A DNA stretch of 64,000 bases from assembly GCF_001952855.1 (NCBI RefSeq), contig NZ_LPNO01000035.1, positions 103,069 through 167,068 on the forward strand. The letters are read 5' to 3'. Positions 27,634-35,662 of this stretch are shown here, in pieces; positions within the stretch are counted from its first letter, which is position 1, and every line of letters begins with the position of its first letter. The translations under genes and the position numbers were made by a program. This DNA comes from Pseudomonas sp. ATCC PTA-122608. GTDB taxonomy: Bacteria; Pseudomonadota; Gammaproteobacteria; Pseudomonadales; Pseudomonadaceae. Below the pieces are notes generated by a model that worked only from the letters and a program-made list of their open reading frames with translations, did no database searches and was not told where the DNA came from.

Positions 27634-28212
27634 ATGGCTGTAAGTCTTTCCAAAGGCGGCAACGTATCGCTGTCCAAAGAAGCCCCCGGGTTGACCGAAG
27701 TAGTTGTAGGTCTGGGCTGGGACCCTCGTGTCACGGACGGCACCGAGTTCGACCTCGATGCATCGGTTTTCGTCGTAGGTGAAAACGGCAAGGTGCTCGA
27801 CGACAACAGCTTCATTTTCTACAACAACAAGAAGTCGGCTGACGGTTCCGTCGAGCACATGGGCGATAACCGCTCCGGTGCCGGCGAAGGCGACGATGAA
27901 CAAGTGACCGTAAAACTGACTTCCCTGGCCCCGCTGGTGAAGAAGCTGGTATTTGCTGTCACCATCCACGACTCCGAAGCCCGCAAACAGACCTTCGGTC
28001 AGGTTGCCAACAGCTTCATTCGTGTGGTGAACAAGGCTGATGGTAAAGAGCTGGCGCGTTTCGACCTGAGCGAAGACGCTTCGACTGAAACGGCGATGAT
28101 CTTCGGCGAGCTTTATCGCAGCGGCGAAGAGTTCAAGTTCAAGGCGATCGGTCAGGGTTTTGCTGGTGGCTTGAAGCCTCTGGCTGAAGCCCATGGCGTT
28201 AGCATAGGCTAA
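27634..28212 (+). CDS. terE: Tellurium resistance protein TerE
   Basis: 192 residues, very similar to TerD: GLGWDPRVTDGTEFDLDAS, HMGDNRSGAGEGDDEQV and FGELYRSGEEFKFKAIGQGFAGGL. It is the last gene of the cassette, followed at once by a strong terminator. Assignment as TerE rather than a second TerD rests on position and the GENGKVLDDNSFIFYNNKKS stretch; the two are hard to separate by eye. Confidence 0.9.
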   Translation: MAVSLSKGGNVSLSKEAPGLTEVVVGLGWDPRVTDGTEFDLDASVFVVGENGKVLDDNSFIFYNNKKSADGSVEHMGDNRSGAGEGDDEQVTVKLTSLAPLVKKLVFAVTIHDSEARKQTFGQVANSFIRVVNKADGKELARFDLSEDASTETAMIFGELYRSGEEFKFKAIGQGFAGGLKPLAEAHGVSIG

Positions 28213-28227
28213 CCCATCGGGTTAAAA

Positions 28228-28257
28228 AAAAGCCCCGTCTTTCGAGCGGGGCTTTTT
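28228..28257 (+). terminator. Rho-independent terminator of the Ter cassette
   Basis: AAAGCCCCG / CGGGGCTTTTT hairpin with a 9-base loop beginning 16 bases after the terE stop, flanked by A-run and T-run. It can end transcription from both sides, including the convergent DUF1523 gene. Confidence 0.9.
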
Positions 28258-28289
28258 CATGTCTGCCGTTTAAGCAATCAGGGCTGGGG

Positions 28290-28829
28290 TCAACTTACGA
28301 CAGTCTGATGACGCCGCTTCAGGCGGCGTTTGATGAACACCGCGACAACAATAAGCACCAGCGCGATGATACTCAGGAACACCGTATTGAACAGCGGGAA
28401 GGGTTCTTCACGGCTGTTGGTAGCTTCGATATCGGTGACGTTCGGGAACACCGACAATATCTTGATGCGCCACCCGTAGTACCGGATGAGCGCCAGTTGT
28501 TCAGCGTTGCGAGAGTAACCCTGGGCCTTGGCCTGGATGTCCGCAGAGTCGAACTTGAAATACCAGGGGAACGACCAGCCGGTGTCTTCATTGCGGTAGA
28601 CCATGACGTCTTTGGTGTCAGGGTGCTCGGTGTTGATGAAGTAAACGTCTCGGGTCGGGCCATCCGCCGGGTTCTCGGCATTGATCACGCCGTCGTGGTC
28701 GACCCGCTTGACCTCGCCTCCGGTGATCAGCACCACCTCGTGTTGGGGGAGGACGTAGAAAAGCCCCAGTGCGCCGGCGCTGACGATAAGCAGCACTGCA
28801 CCCAGAATTACGCCTTTGAGCAACTTCAT
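28290..28829 (-). CDS. DUF1523 family membrane protein
   Basis: 179 residues with a transmembrane segment at each end (residues 5-26 and about 148-168) and a roughly 120-residue periplasmic part between, ending in a basic KRRLKRRH tail. The body contains VVLITGGEVKRVDHDGV and DVYFINTEHPDTKDVMVYRNEDTGW, which I recognise as DUF1523. The start is the ATG at 28829, preceded by GGAGTGAAGG. The longer open frame upstream is not supported. Function is unknown. It converges on the Ter cassette. Confidence 0.8.
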   Translation of the reverse strand: MKLLKGVILGAVLLIVSAGALGLFYVLPQHEVVLITGGEVKRVDHDGVINAENPADGPTRDVYFINTEHPDTKDVMVYRNEDTGWSFPWYFKFDSADIQAKAQGYSRNAEQLALIRYYGWRIKILSVFPNVTDIEATNSREEPFPLFNTVFLSIIALVLIVVAVFIKRRLKRRHQTVVS

Positions 28830-28990
28830 ACCTTCACTCCATTTTATAAGGTGGCAATTTTGCCCGTTTTCTTCGCCAGAGGGCATGTTTAGTTGGTAGC
28901 CATTCAGTGTTGCAGGGCGCGCGCAGTGGCGCATCTGCACTGACCAGTGGCGTTTGACGGCGGTAGTAGCGTGCAGGATAAAACTGTTGC

Positions 28991-29022
28991 AAAAAAAAAC
29001 GCCCCGAACCAGTCGGGGCGTC
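28991..29022 (-). terminator. Rho-independent terminator of aceA
   Basis: CGCCCCGA / TCGGGGCG hairpin with a CCAG-type loop, followed on the minus strand by a run of nine T. It lies 60 bases beyond the aceA stop. Confidence 0.9.
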
Positions 29023-29082
29023 AGATCGTGCGGCACTGCGGTTAGGTCTTCCTTGGGGCCGCAGTGGCCGTGTACTCAGTAC

Positions 29083-30408
29083 TTAGTGGAACTGCTCTTC
29101 TTCGGTCGAACCGGTCAGCGCAGTCACGGACGAAGTGCCGCCCTGGATCACGGTGGTCATGTCGTCGAAGTAGCCGGTGCCCACTTCCTGCTGGTGCGCC
29201 ACAAAGGTGTAACCCTTGGCGGCGTCAGCGAATTCCTGCTCCTGCAGCTTCACGTAGGCGGTCATGTCGTTGCGGGCGTAGTCGTGCGCCAGGTTGAACA
29301 TGCTGTGCCACATGTTGTGAATGCCGGCCAGGGTGATGAATTGGTGTTTGTAGCCCATGGCAGACAGTTCACGCTGGAACTTGGCGATGGTCGCGTCGTC
29401 CAGGTTCTTCTTCCAGTTGAAAGAAGGCGAGCAGTTGTAGGACAGCAGTTGGTCCGGGTATTCCTTCTTGATGGCTTCGGCAAAGCGGCGAGCTTCGTCC
29501 AGGTCCGGCTTGGCAGTTTCGCACCAGATCAGGTCGGCGTACGGCGCGTAGGCCAGGCCGCGAGCGATCGCCTGGTCGAGACCGGCGCGCACTTTATAGA
29601 AGCCTTCCTGGGTACGTTCGCCAGTCACGAACGGCTGGTCGTACGGGTCGCAATCCGAGGTCAGCAAGTCAGCCGCGTTGGCATCGGTACGGGCCAGGAT
29701 GATGGTCGGAGTGCCAGCAACGTCAGCAGCCAGACGAGCAGCCGTCAGCTTTTGAACAGCTTCCTGGGTTGGAACCAGTACCTTGCCGCCCATGTGGCCG
29801 CATTTCTTCACCGAAGCCAGTTGGTCTTCGAAGTGAACGCCGGCAGCACCCGCCTCGATCATGCTCTTCATCAGCTCGTAGGCGTTCAGAACGCCGCCGA
29901 AACCTGCCTCAGCGTCTGCAACGATCGGTGCGAAGTAGTCGATGTAGCCTTCGTCGCCCGGGCCTTTACCGGCTTTCCACTGGATCTGGTCGGCGCGGCG
30001 GAACGAGTTGTTGATGCGCTTGACCACGGTTGGCACGGAGTCCACCGGGTACAGCGATTGGTCGGGGTACATGGATTCAGCGGAGTTGTTGTCCGCTGCC
30101 ACTTGCCAGCCGGACAGGTAGATCGCCTGGATGCCGGCTTTTACCTGTTGAACCGCTTGGCCGCCGGTCAGGGCGCCCATGCAGTTGACGAAATCTTTCT
30201 CTGGGCGGAAGGACGGCTTGGCACCCTGGGTGACCAGCTTCCACAGCTTCTCGGCGCCGAGTTTTGCAAAAGTGTGCTCAGGTTGAACCGAGCCACGTAG
30301 GCGGACGACGTCAGCAGCGGAATAAGCGCGGGTCACGCCTTTCCAGCGTGGGTTTTCAGCCCAATCTTTTTCAAGGGCTGCAATTTGCTGTTCGCGTGTC
30401 AGTGCCAT
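29083..30408 (-). CDS. aceA: Isocitrate lyase
   Basis: 441 residues, cleaves isocitrate to glyoxylate and succinate, the entry of the glyoxylate shunt. The catalytic loop KKCGHMGGK is at 201-209 with Cys203. The substrate-binding SYNCSPSFNWKK and IYLSGWQVAADNN are also present. The length fits the shorter E. coli-type enzyme, not the 531-residue P. aeruginosa form. It has its own terminator and a leader of about 390 bases from the promoter proposed at 30802-30830, where an RccR-type dyad lies just upstream. It shares the isocitrate branch point with idh and icd 7-11 kb away. Confidence 0.97.
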   Translation of the reverse strand: MALTREQQIAALEKDWAENPRWKGVTRAYSAADVVRLRGSVQPEHTFAKLGAEKLWKLVTQGAKPSFRPEKDFVNCMGALTGGQAVQQVKAGIQAIYLSGWQVAADNNSAESMYPDQSLYPVDSVPTVVKRINNSFRRADQIQWKAGKGPGDEGYIDYFAPIVADAEAGFGGVLNAYELMKSMIEAGAAGVHFEDQLASVKKCGHMGGKVLVPTQEAVQKLTAARLAADVAGTPTIILARTDANAADLLTSDCDPYDQPFVTGERTQEGFYKVRAGLDQAIARGLAYAPYADLIWCETAKPDLDEARRFAEAIKKEYPDQLLSYNCSPSFNWKKNLDDATIAKFQRELSAMGYKHQFITLAGIHNMWHSMFNLAHDYARNDMTAYVKLQEQEFADAAKGYTFVAHQQEVGTGYFDDMTTVIQGGTSSVTALTGSTEEEQFH

Positions 30409-30801
30409 GGGGAAAAACCTCGTCGCATAGGTCTAGGTGGAAAATTCCATTTGCCAGCCGCGCAATCGTTGCGTGGGAATGGCTGCTCGCTGACCAGAAG
30501 CTTAGGCGGTCAAGTCAGGCTTGGCGGGGAAGGCGACGGGATGAACGAGTATCGAGCGGGGGAGTTGAGCAGGTAAGGGCGAACTGCGAACGGTCTTCAG
30601 GCGTCGTGGGCCTTTGTACGATCCATCAGTGTGTTGCCGGGTTACCTGGTTAGCTTCCGTCCCTCGGGACAACTTCGTTCCAGTCGCAACCTCGTCAAAC
30701 ACACCTTGTGGGCGGTACAGACACGAATCGGCTCAGGTGGGTAGCTTAGAGCGACGATCCGAAGGCCCTTGCCAGGGCCCCTGATTAGCGGGAGCGAGGC
30801 C

Positions 30802-30830
30802 ATCATGCCCATGCTTTTTTGGATCGTCAA
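30802..30830 (-). promoter_or_regulatory. aceA: Candidate sigma-70 promoter of aceA
   Basis: On the minus strand TTGACG (30830-30825) and CATGAT (30807-30802) are spaced by 17 bases. They match 5 of 6 and 4 of 6 consensus positions. The predicted start is near 30795. It lies directly downstream of the 26-base dyad, as expected of a repressed promoter. Confidence 0.45.
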
Positions 30831-30836
30831 ATGTTT

Positions 30837-30862
30837 TGTAGTGCTTTTTTTCAAGCACTACA
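30837..30862. promoter_or_regulatory. RccR-type operator of aceA (TGTAGT..ACTACA dyad)
   Basis: TGTAGTGCTT and AAGCACTACA form a perfect 10-base dyad around a 6-base T-rich spacer. With one flanking base on each side it is 28 bases. RccR in P. fluorescens is reported to bind a long-spaced pseudo-palindrome of 28 bp at aceA and a 15-bp one at aceE, with KDPG as ligand. Size, gene and position all agree; the exact published sequence is not something I can check here. It could also act as a weak hairpin terminator of the gene ending at 30903. Confidence 0.65.
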
Positions 30863-30902
30863 TCTTTAGTCTAATACGACTTGCCAGTCAGTTTTTGGTG
30901 CT

Positions 30903-31640
30903 TCAGTTCAGGGTCTCGACTTTGACCCGCAAGGTCAGGTCATCGCGCCCCTGAGTAGAGTAGCTGCGGGTTGTAGTGGTTTTGTCGGCCTGCGTCTGGC
31001 GATTGACCCCGGCCAGGGTGATCCACTCGCCCAAGCGTCCGCTGACAGTTGTGTCGGTACTTTGCACGTTCACTACATCGGGACGTTCCTGGCTCATGCG
31101 GTCACGATTGGTACTGATGCTCAGGTGAACGGTCTCACCGGTGACGCTGGCGGTGACGTAGAAGCCCTGGGTCACGTTGCGATACTGCGTCTGGTTCTGC
31201 GGGCGGCCGTAGGCATCAGGCTGGGTGGTGGTGAGCGGCACGCTCTGGCCGACCTGGATCAGCGCAGGCACGCCTTCGCTGGCCTGGATCTGCTGGATCC
31301 CGCCGTCGCGGCTCTCGGTGCTGTAGGTGATGACCTGAGTTTGATTGTTGCCGTTGCTTTGCTGGTTGTTCTCGTTGGTGTCGACGGTGATCAGCAGGCG
31401 TTTGGAAGGCGTGTCCAGTTGCGCAAGCAAGGCGCGCAGGCCCTGGATCTTGTCGGGTTCGGCATTCACGATCAGTTGGTTGCCGTAGGCGCTGACGGTA
31501 CCGTCCTTGCCGATAAAGTTCTGCGCGACGGGCAACAGCTCGGCGCTGGTGCGGTTGCTCAGGGGTACGACTTCGGTGGCAGCCATCACCGAGAAGCTGG
31601 TGGCCAGGAGCAAAGTAGTGAGCAGGGTGCGTAGGGACAT
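30903..31640 (-). CDS. Exported secretin N-domain (NolW-like) protein
   Basis: 245 residues with a clear signal peptide (MSLRTLLTTLLLATSFSVMA, cleavage after about residue 20-21). The N-terminal VVPLSNRTSAELLPVAQNFIG..GTVSAYGNQLIVNAEP and the following LRALLAQLDTPSKRLLITVD are the short ring-building N domain of secretins. The rest is a Gln/Asn/Thr-rich beta region with GVPALIQVGQSVPL. The secretin pore domain is too short to be a full channel, so it is likely a periplasmic secretin-like protein of unknown partner. No secretion genes are near it. Confidence 0.75.
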   Translation of the reverse strand: MSLRTLLTTLLLATSFSVMAATEVVPLSNRTSAELLPVAQNFIGKDGTVSAYGNQLIVNAEPDKIQGLRALLAQLDTPSKRLLITVDTNENNQQSNGNNQTQVITYSTESRDGGIQQIQASEGVPALIQVGQSVPLTTTQPDAYGRPQNQTQYRNVTQGFYVTASVTGETVHLSISTNRDRMSQERPDVVNVQSTDTTVSGRLGEWITLAGVNRQTQADKTTTTRSYSTQGRDDLTLRVKVETLN

Positions 31641-31720
31641 GTCCGTTATCTCTGCGAGTCATTAGGCTTGATAGTGCCAGTTTGTCGGCCTGGCGGGGTG
31701 CAAGTTGAATCCTGGACGGC

Positions 31721-31756
31721 AAAAGGCCCTGGCATCGGTGGATGGCAGGGCCTTTT
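31721..31756. terminator. Intergenic bidirectional-looking terminator hairpin
   Basis: AAAAGGCCCTG / CAGGGCCTTTT, a perfect 11-base stem with a 14-base loop. It lies upstream of the secretin-like gene and downstream of the GNAT gene, both on the minus strand. It fits termination of the RoxA-GNAT transcript. Confidence 0.65.
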
Positions 31757-31775
31757 GAGGTGTTGCTGATGGCGC

Positions 31776-31860
31776 CTTCGCGAGCAAGCCCGCTCCCACA
31801 TGTGATCGCATTCCAAGGATGTACTGGATCGAATGTGGGAGCGGGCTTGCTCGCGAAGGG
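31776..31860. repeat. REPIN (inverted pair of REP elements)
   Basis: CTTCGCGAGCAAGCCCGCTCCCACA at 31776-31800 and its reverse complement at 31834-31858 flank about 33 bases. This is the common Pseudomonas REP core in head-to-head pairing, a nonautonomous element moved by RAYT transposases encoded elsewhere. It sits in the intergenic region next to the GNAT gene. Confidence 0.9.
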
Positions 31861-31877
31861 CGCGGCGCGGTCTCGGA

Positions 31878-32300
31878 TCAGCCCTCGCGCACCATATCAA
31901 CGTGAGGAATCCCGACTTCCAGGAACTCATCGCTGACAATCTTGAAGCCCAGGCGCTCATAAAACGGCGCTGCGTGGACCTGTGCGCTGAGGATCTGCCG
32001 GGTCTGGCCGCGTTTCTCGGCCTCGCCGATCACGGCTTCCATCAGCTTGTCGCCGACCTTCAGGCCGCGCCAGTCCTTGAGGACTGACACACGCCCGATC
32101 TCGCCGGTAGGCAGCAGGCGTGCAGTACCGATGGGGAAGTCGCCTTCGAACGCCAGGAAATGCACCGCACCCGCGTCGTCAGCATCCCATTCCAGCTCCG
32201 GTGGAACCGATTGTTCAGCGATAAATACCGCTTCACGAATGCGCCGTATCTCGGCGATATCCTTTTGCCAGTCCGCGACACTTACGTGAATCTTATTCAT
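31878..32300 (-). CDS. GNAT family N-acetyltransferase
   Basis: 140 residues. RIREAVFIAEQSVPPELEWDADD at the start, GTARLLPTGEIGRVSVLKDWRGLKVGDKLM near 55-85 with the acetyl-CoA pyrophosphate loop, and VHAAPFYERLGF near 107 are GNAT hallmarks. It resembles the ElaA-like group whose substrate is unknown. The ATG at 32300 overlaps the end of the RoxA gene by 8 bases, so the two are co-translated. Confidence 0.85.
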   Translation of the reverse strand: MNKIHVSVADWQKDIAEIRRIREAVFIAEQSVPPELEWDADDAGAVHFLAFEGDFPIGTARLLPTGEIGRVSVLKDWRGLKVGDKLMEAVIGEAEKRGQTRQILSAQVHAAPFYERLGFKIVSDEFLEVGIPHVDMVREG

Positions 32301-33459
32301 CGGCAAACCCCAGGCTCCCTTGCTTGACCAGTTCCCACAGCAGGGCGCAGCCATCTTCATCCGCCAGCCATGGGCCGAGGTTGTCGATGTGCAATGCGTC
32401 GGCAGCGCAGACCAGCTTCAGCAGTTCCCGCAGCTTGCCCGGCAACAGGCGGCTCTGGCCGCTGGCGAACAGCAGCAGGTCGTCGTCCACTTCGGACCAG
32501 GCCAGGCGTGCACTTGGGTTGCGGATCAGCACGGCGCCGTCTTGCAGGCTGCCCAGCAGGTCTTCTTCTTCCACTTCCGGGCCGGCGACCAGTTCCGGGT
32601 AGCGCGGCTCGGTCATGAACTGGCCAAACCAGGTCAGCAGCATGCGCTCGTCGCTCATGTGCTCGGCCAGCAGGCTTTTCAGGCGGTCGAGGGCGTCGGC
32701 CTGGATCTGGTGCGGGTCGCTGACCGGCTGGGCGTCGGCGTCGGTGTAGCGCTCTTCGTCAGTCAGGTACTGGCTGAGGAAGTCGGTGAAGTGGGTCAGC
32801 ACTTCAGCCGCGCTCGGGGCGCGGAAGCCTACGGAGTAAGTCATGCAATCATCCACGGCAACACCGCAGTGGGCCAGGCGTGGCGGCAGGTAGAGCATGT
32901 CGCCCGGTTCCAGTACCCATTCGGCGGTTTCTTCGAATTCTGCGAGGATGCGCAGGTCGGCGTGCTGCAGCAGCGGGCTTTCGGAGTTGCACATCTGGCC
33001 GATCTTCCAGTTGCGCTTGCCGGAACCTTGCAGCAGGAACACGTCGTAGTTGTCGAAGTGCGGGCCCACGCTGCCACCCGGGGCGGCGTAGCTGATCATC
33101 ACGTCATCGATGCGCCAGCTCGGCAGGAAACGGAAGTTTTCCAGCAGTTCAGCCACTTCCGGCACGAACTGGTCGACGGCCTGCACCAGCAGGGTCCACT
33201 CACGCTCGGGCAGGGTGCTGAAGGCATCTTCGGCGAACGGGCCGCGACGCAACTCCCACGGGCGCTCGCCGTGTTCGATGATCAGGCGCGACTCGACTTC
33301 TTCTTCCAGCGCCAGGCCGGCCAGTTCGTCGGCGTCGATCGGGCTTTCGAAATCAGGAATGGCCTGGCGGATCAGCAGCGGTTTTTTCTGCCAGTAGTCG
33401 CGCAGGAACTCGCGTGCCGTGATGCCGCCCAGAAGTTGAAGAGGAATATCAGGATTCAT
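32293..33459 (-). CDS. roxA: Ribosomal protein uL16 3-hydroxylase (JmjC-type 2-oxoglutarate oxygenase)
   Basis: 388 residues, YcfD/RoxA type, which hydroxylates an arginine of ribosomal protein L16 using Fe(II), oxygen and 2-oxoglutarate. The iron triad is visible: His134 and Asp136 in HFDNYD and His197 in RLAHCG. The C-terminal half is the winged-helix-like dimerisation part of the family. The start is MNPDIPLQ at 33459; an ATG eight codons upstream is weaker. It is downstream of purB, separated by a terminator. Confidence 0.92.
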   Translation of the reverse strand: MNPDIPLQLLGGITAREFLRDYWQKKPLLIRQAIPDFESPIDADELAGLALEEEVESRLIIEHGERPWELRRGPFAEDAFSTLPEREWTLLVQAVDQFVPEVAELLENFRFLPSWRIDDVMISYAAPGGSVGPHFDNYDVFLLQGSGKRNWKIGQMCNSESPLLQHADLRILAEFEETAEWVLEPGDMLYLPPRLAHCGVAVDDCMTYSVGFRAPSAAEVLTHFTDFLSQYLTDEERYTDADAQPVSDPHQIQADALDRLKSLLAEHMSDERMLLTWFGQFMTEPRYPELVAGPEVEEEDLLGSLQDGAVLIRNPSARLAWSEVDDDLLLFASGQSRLLPGKLRELLKLVCAADALHIDNLGPWLADEDGCALLWELVKQGSLGFADE

Positions 33460-33495
33460 GTGTAACCTATTGAAAAAAAGCACTTTTCAGACGGG

Positions 33496-33524
33496 AATAA
33501 AAACGCCCGGCGCTGCCGGGCGTC
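33496..33524 (-). terminator. Rho-independent terminator of purB
   Basis: CGCCCGGC / GCCGGGCG hairpin with a short loop, with AATAAAAA on the plus-strand left side giving a T-run on the minus strand. It lies about 20 bases past the purB stop. Confidence 0.85.
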
Positions 33525-33543
33525 TCAAAGGGTCAAGCAGCTA

Positions 33544-34914
33544 TCAGATACGTTTGGCTTGGGCCACAGCGTTGCCGATGTAGTTAGCCGGGGTGAGCAG
33601 TTTCAGCTCAGCCTTGGCGGCGGCTGGCATGTCCAGGCCGTCGATGAAAGTTTGCAACGCTTCAGAGGTGATGCCCTTGCCGCGGGTCAGCTCTTTGAGC
33701 TTCTCGTACGGGTTTTCGATGTTGTAGCGGCGCATCACGGTCTGGATTGGCTCGGCCAGGACTTCCCAGCAAGCGTCCAGGTCAGCGGCGATCTTCTGCG
33801 CGTTGAGCTCAAGCTTGCTGATGCCTTTGAGGCTGGCTTCGTACGCGATCACGCTGTGGGCAAAGCCCACGCCGAGGTTGCGCAGTACGGTGGAGTCGGT
33901 CAGGTCGCGCTGCCAGCGGGAGATCGGCAACTTGCTGGCCAAGTGCTGGAACAGGGCGTTGGCGATACCGAGGTTGCCTTCGGAGTTTTCGAAGTCGATC
34001 GGGTTGACCTTGTGCGGCATGGTCGACGAACCGATTTCACCGGCGATGGTGCGTTGCTTGAAGTAGCCCAGGGAGATGTAGCCCCAGATATCGCGATCGA
34101 AGTCGATCAGGATGGTGTTGAAGCGCGCAATCGCGTCGAACAGCTCGGCGATGTAGTCGTGAGGTTCGATCTGCGTGGTGTACGGGTTGAAGCCCAGGCC
34201 CAGCTCGTCTTCGATGAAGGCGCGGGCGTTTTCTTCCCAGTCGATCTCAGGGTAGGCCGACAGGTGGGCGTTGTAGTTGCCTACGGCGCCGTTGATCTTG
34301 CCCAGCAGCGGCACGGCGGCCACTTGAGCGATCTGGCGCTCCAGGCGGTACACCACGTTGGCCAGTTCTTTACCCAAAGTGGTCGGCGAAGCCGGCTGGC
34401 CGTGGGTGCGCGACAGCATCGGTACGTCGGCGAAACGGATAGCCAGTTCGCGGATGGCTTCGGCAGTCTGGCGCATGAGTGGCAGCATCACGTCATCACG
34501 GCCTTCGCGCAGCATCAGGGCGTGGGACAGGTTGTTGATGTCCTCGCTGGTGCAGGCAAAGTGGATGAACTCGCTGACTTTGGCCAGTTCCGGCAGCTTG
34601 GCCGCTTGCTCTTTGAGCAGGTACTCGATGGCTTTTACGTCGTGGTTGGTGGTGCGCTCGATCTCTTTGACACGCTCGGCGTGCTCCAGAGCGAAGTTTT
34701 CCGCCAGGGCGTTCAGCACCGCGTTGGCTTCGGCGGAGAACGCCGGCACTTCGCTGATGCCAGGGTGAGCGGCCAGACGCTGGAGCCAGCGCACTTCAAC
34801 CAGAACACGAGCACGGATCAAGCCGTATTCGCTGAAAATAGGGCGCAGGGCCTGGGTTTTGCCGGCGTAGCGGCCGTCAACAGGGGAAACCGCAGTGAGC
34901 GAAGAAAGCTGCAT
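33544..34914 (-). CDS. purB: Adenylosuccinate lyase
   Basis: 456 residues, acts twice in purine synthesis (SAICAR to AICAR, adenylosuccinate to AMP). GSSTMPHKVNPIDFENSEGN near residue 294-313 is the fumarase/aspartase-superfamily signature with the catalytic Ser loop. SRTHGQPASPTTLGKEL near 168-184 carries the conserved His. The start MQLSSLTAVSP at 34914 is the usual N-terminus; a 25-codon upstream extension is not conserved in style. It is encoded downstream of hflD on the same strand with a 124-base gap. Confidence 0.96.
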   Translation of the reverse strand: MQLSSLTAVSPVDGRYAGKTQALRPIFSEYGLIRARVLVEVRWLQRLAAHPGISEVPAFSAEANAVLNALAENFALEHAERVKEIERTTNHDVKAIEYLLKEQAAKLPELAKVSEFIHFACTSEDINNLSHALMLREGRDDVMLPLMRQTAEAIRELAIRFADVPMLSRTHGQPASPTTLGKELANVVYRLERQIAQVAAVPLLGKINGAVGNYNAHLSAYPEIDWEENARAFIEDELGLGFNPYTTQIEPHDYIAELFDAIARFNTILIDFDRDIWGYISLGYFKQRTIAGEIGSSTMPHKVNPIDFENSEGNLGIANALFQHLASKLPISRWQRDLTDSTVLRNLGVGFAHSVIAYEASLKGISKLELNAQKIAADLDACWEVLAEPIQTVMRRYNIENPYEKLKELTRGKGITSEALQTFIDGLDMPAAAKAELKLLTPANYIGNAVAQAKRI

Positions 34915-35038
34915 GGGGTGTTCTCGGACAGTCGGGCAACGAAATGGGGCGCGTATCATACATGAAAAAATCCGCCGGTCCGTTGCCAACTGACCGGCGT
35001 ATTACGCGTGGGGCTATAAAAAAATCGGTTGCTGCGAC

Positions 35039-35662
35039 TTATTCGTTGCGCATCAACGGGTAAAGCTCTTTCAGCAATTTGCGACGGCTGACGACCAGTT
35101 GCCAGCGATGACCGCCCAACTGGCGCCACAACCGCGCCGAACGAATACCGGCCAGCAGCAGCGCGCGGATTTTCGAGGCGTTGTTCGGTTGTTGCAGGTT
35201 GCGCATGTCGCCGTGCACCTGGATCCGCTGGCGCAAAGTGCTCAGGGTGTCCTGATACAGCGCGCCACAGGCAGCGATCACATTTTCGTGGGCCGGGCCG
35301 AAATGTTCGACCTGGGACTGAATCTGCGGCAGGCGCTTGCCGATGGTTTCCAGCAAGTCGTCGCGCTTGGCCAATTGGCGCTCCAGGCCGAGCATCGACA
35401 GGGCGTAGCGCAGTGGCTCGCGCTGCAAGGTGCTCGGGTCGCGCTCGAGGGCGCCGACCAGCGCGCGATAACCTTCACGCAGGGCCAGGTCGTCGCCGCC
35501 GTACACTTCCAGGGTGTCCTTCGGGTCGCGGATCAGCAGGCTGCCGAGCATGCAGGTCAGGCCTGCCTCGGTGACCTGGCCGGTCTTGGCGATCTTGTCC
35601 ACCAGCACCGCGGCGAGAAACACGCCGCCCAGTGCCGTCAATTGCTCCTGGGTCGGGCTCAT
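35039..35662 (-). CDS. hflD: High frequency lysogenization protein HflD homologue
   Basis: 207 residues, all-helical, with LTALGGVFLAAVLVDKIAKTG near residue 9-29 and the C-terminal RRKLLKELYPLMRNE. In E. coli HflD is a peripheral membrane protein that binds phage lambda CII; its housekeeping role is unclear. The ATG at 35662 overlaps the mnmA stop by 4 bases, the usual mnmA-hflD pairing. A longer frame upstream lies over mnmA in another phase and is not used. Confidence 0.93.
   Translation of the reverse strand: MSPTQEQLTALGGVFLAAVLVDKIAKTGQVTEAGLTCMLGSLLIRDPKDTLEVYGGDDLALREGYRALVGALERDPSTLQREPLRYALSMLGLERQLAKRDDLLETIGKRLPQIQSQVEHFGPAHENVIAACGALYQDTLSTLRQRIQVHGDMRNLQQPNNASKIRALLLAGIRSARLWRQLGGHRWQLVVSRRKLLKELYPLMRNE

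Larger units (their letters stand above)
30409..30902. other. 494-base region upstream of aceA: long leader, promoter and operator
   Basis: No gene is visible. If transcription starts at the promoter proposed at 30802-30830, the aceA mRNA has an untranslated leader of about 390 bases. Small hairpins in it include GGCCCT/AGGGCC at 30764-30779 and GTCCC/GGGAC near 30660-30671. No known riboswitch is recognised. Confidence 0.6.
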
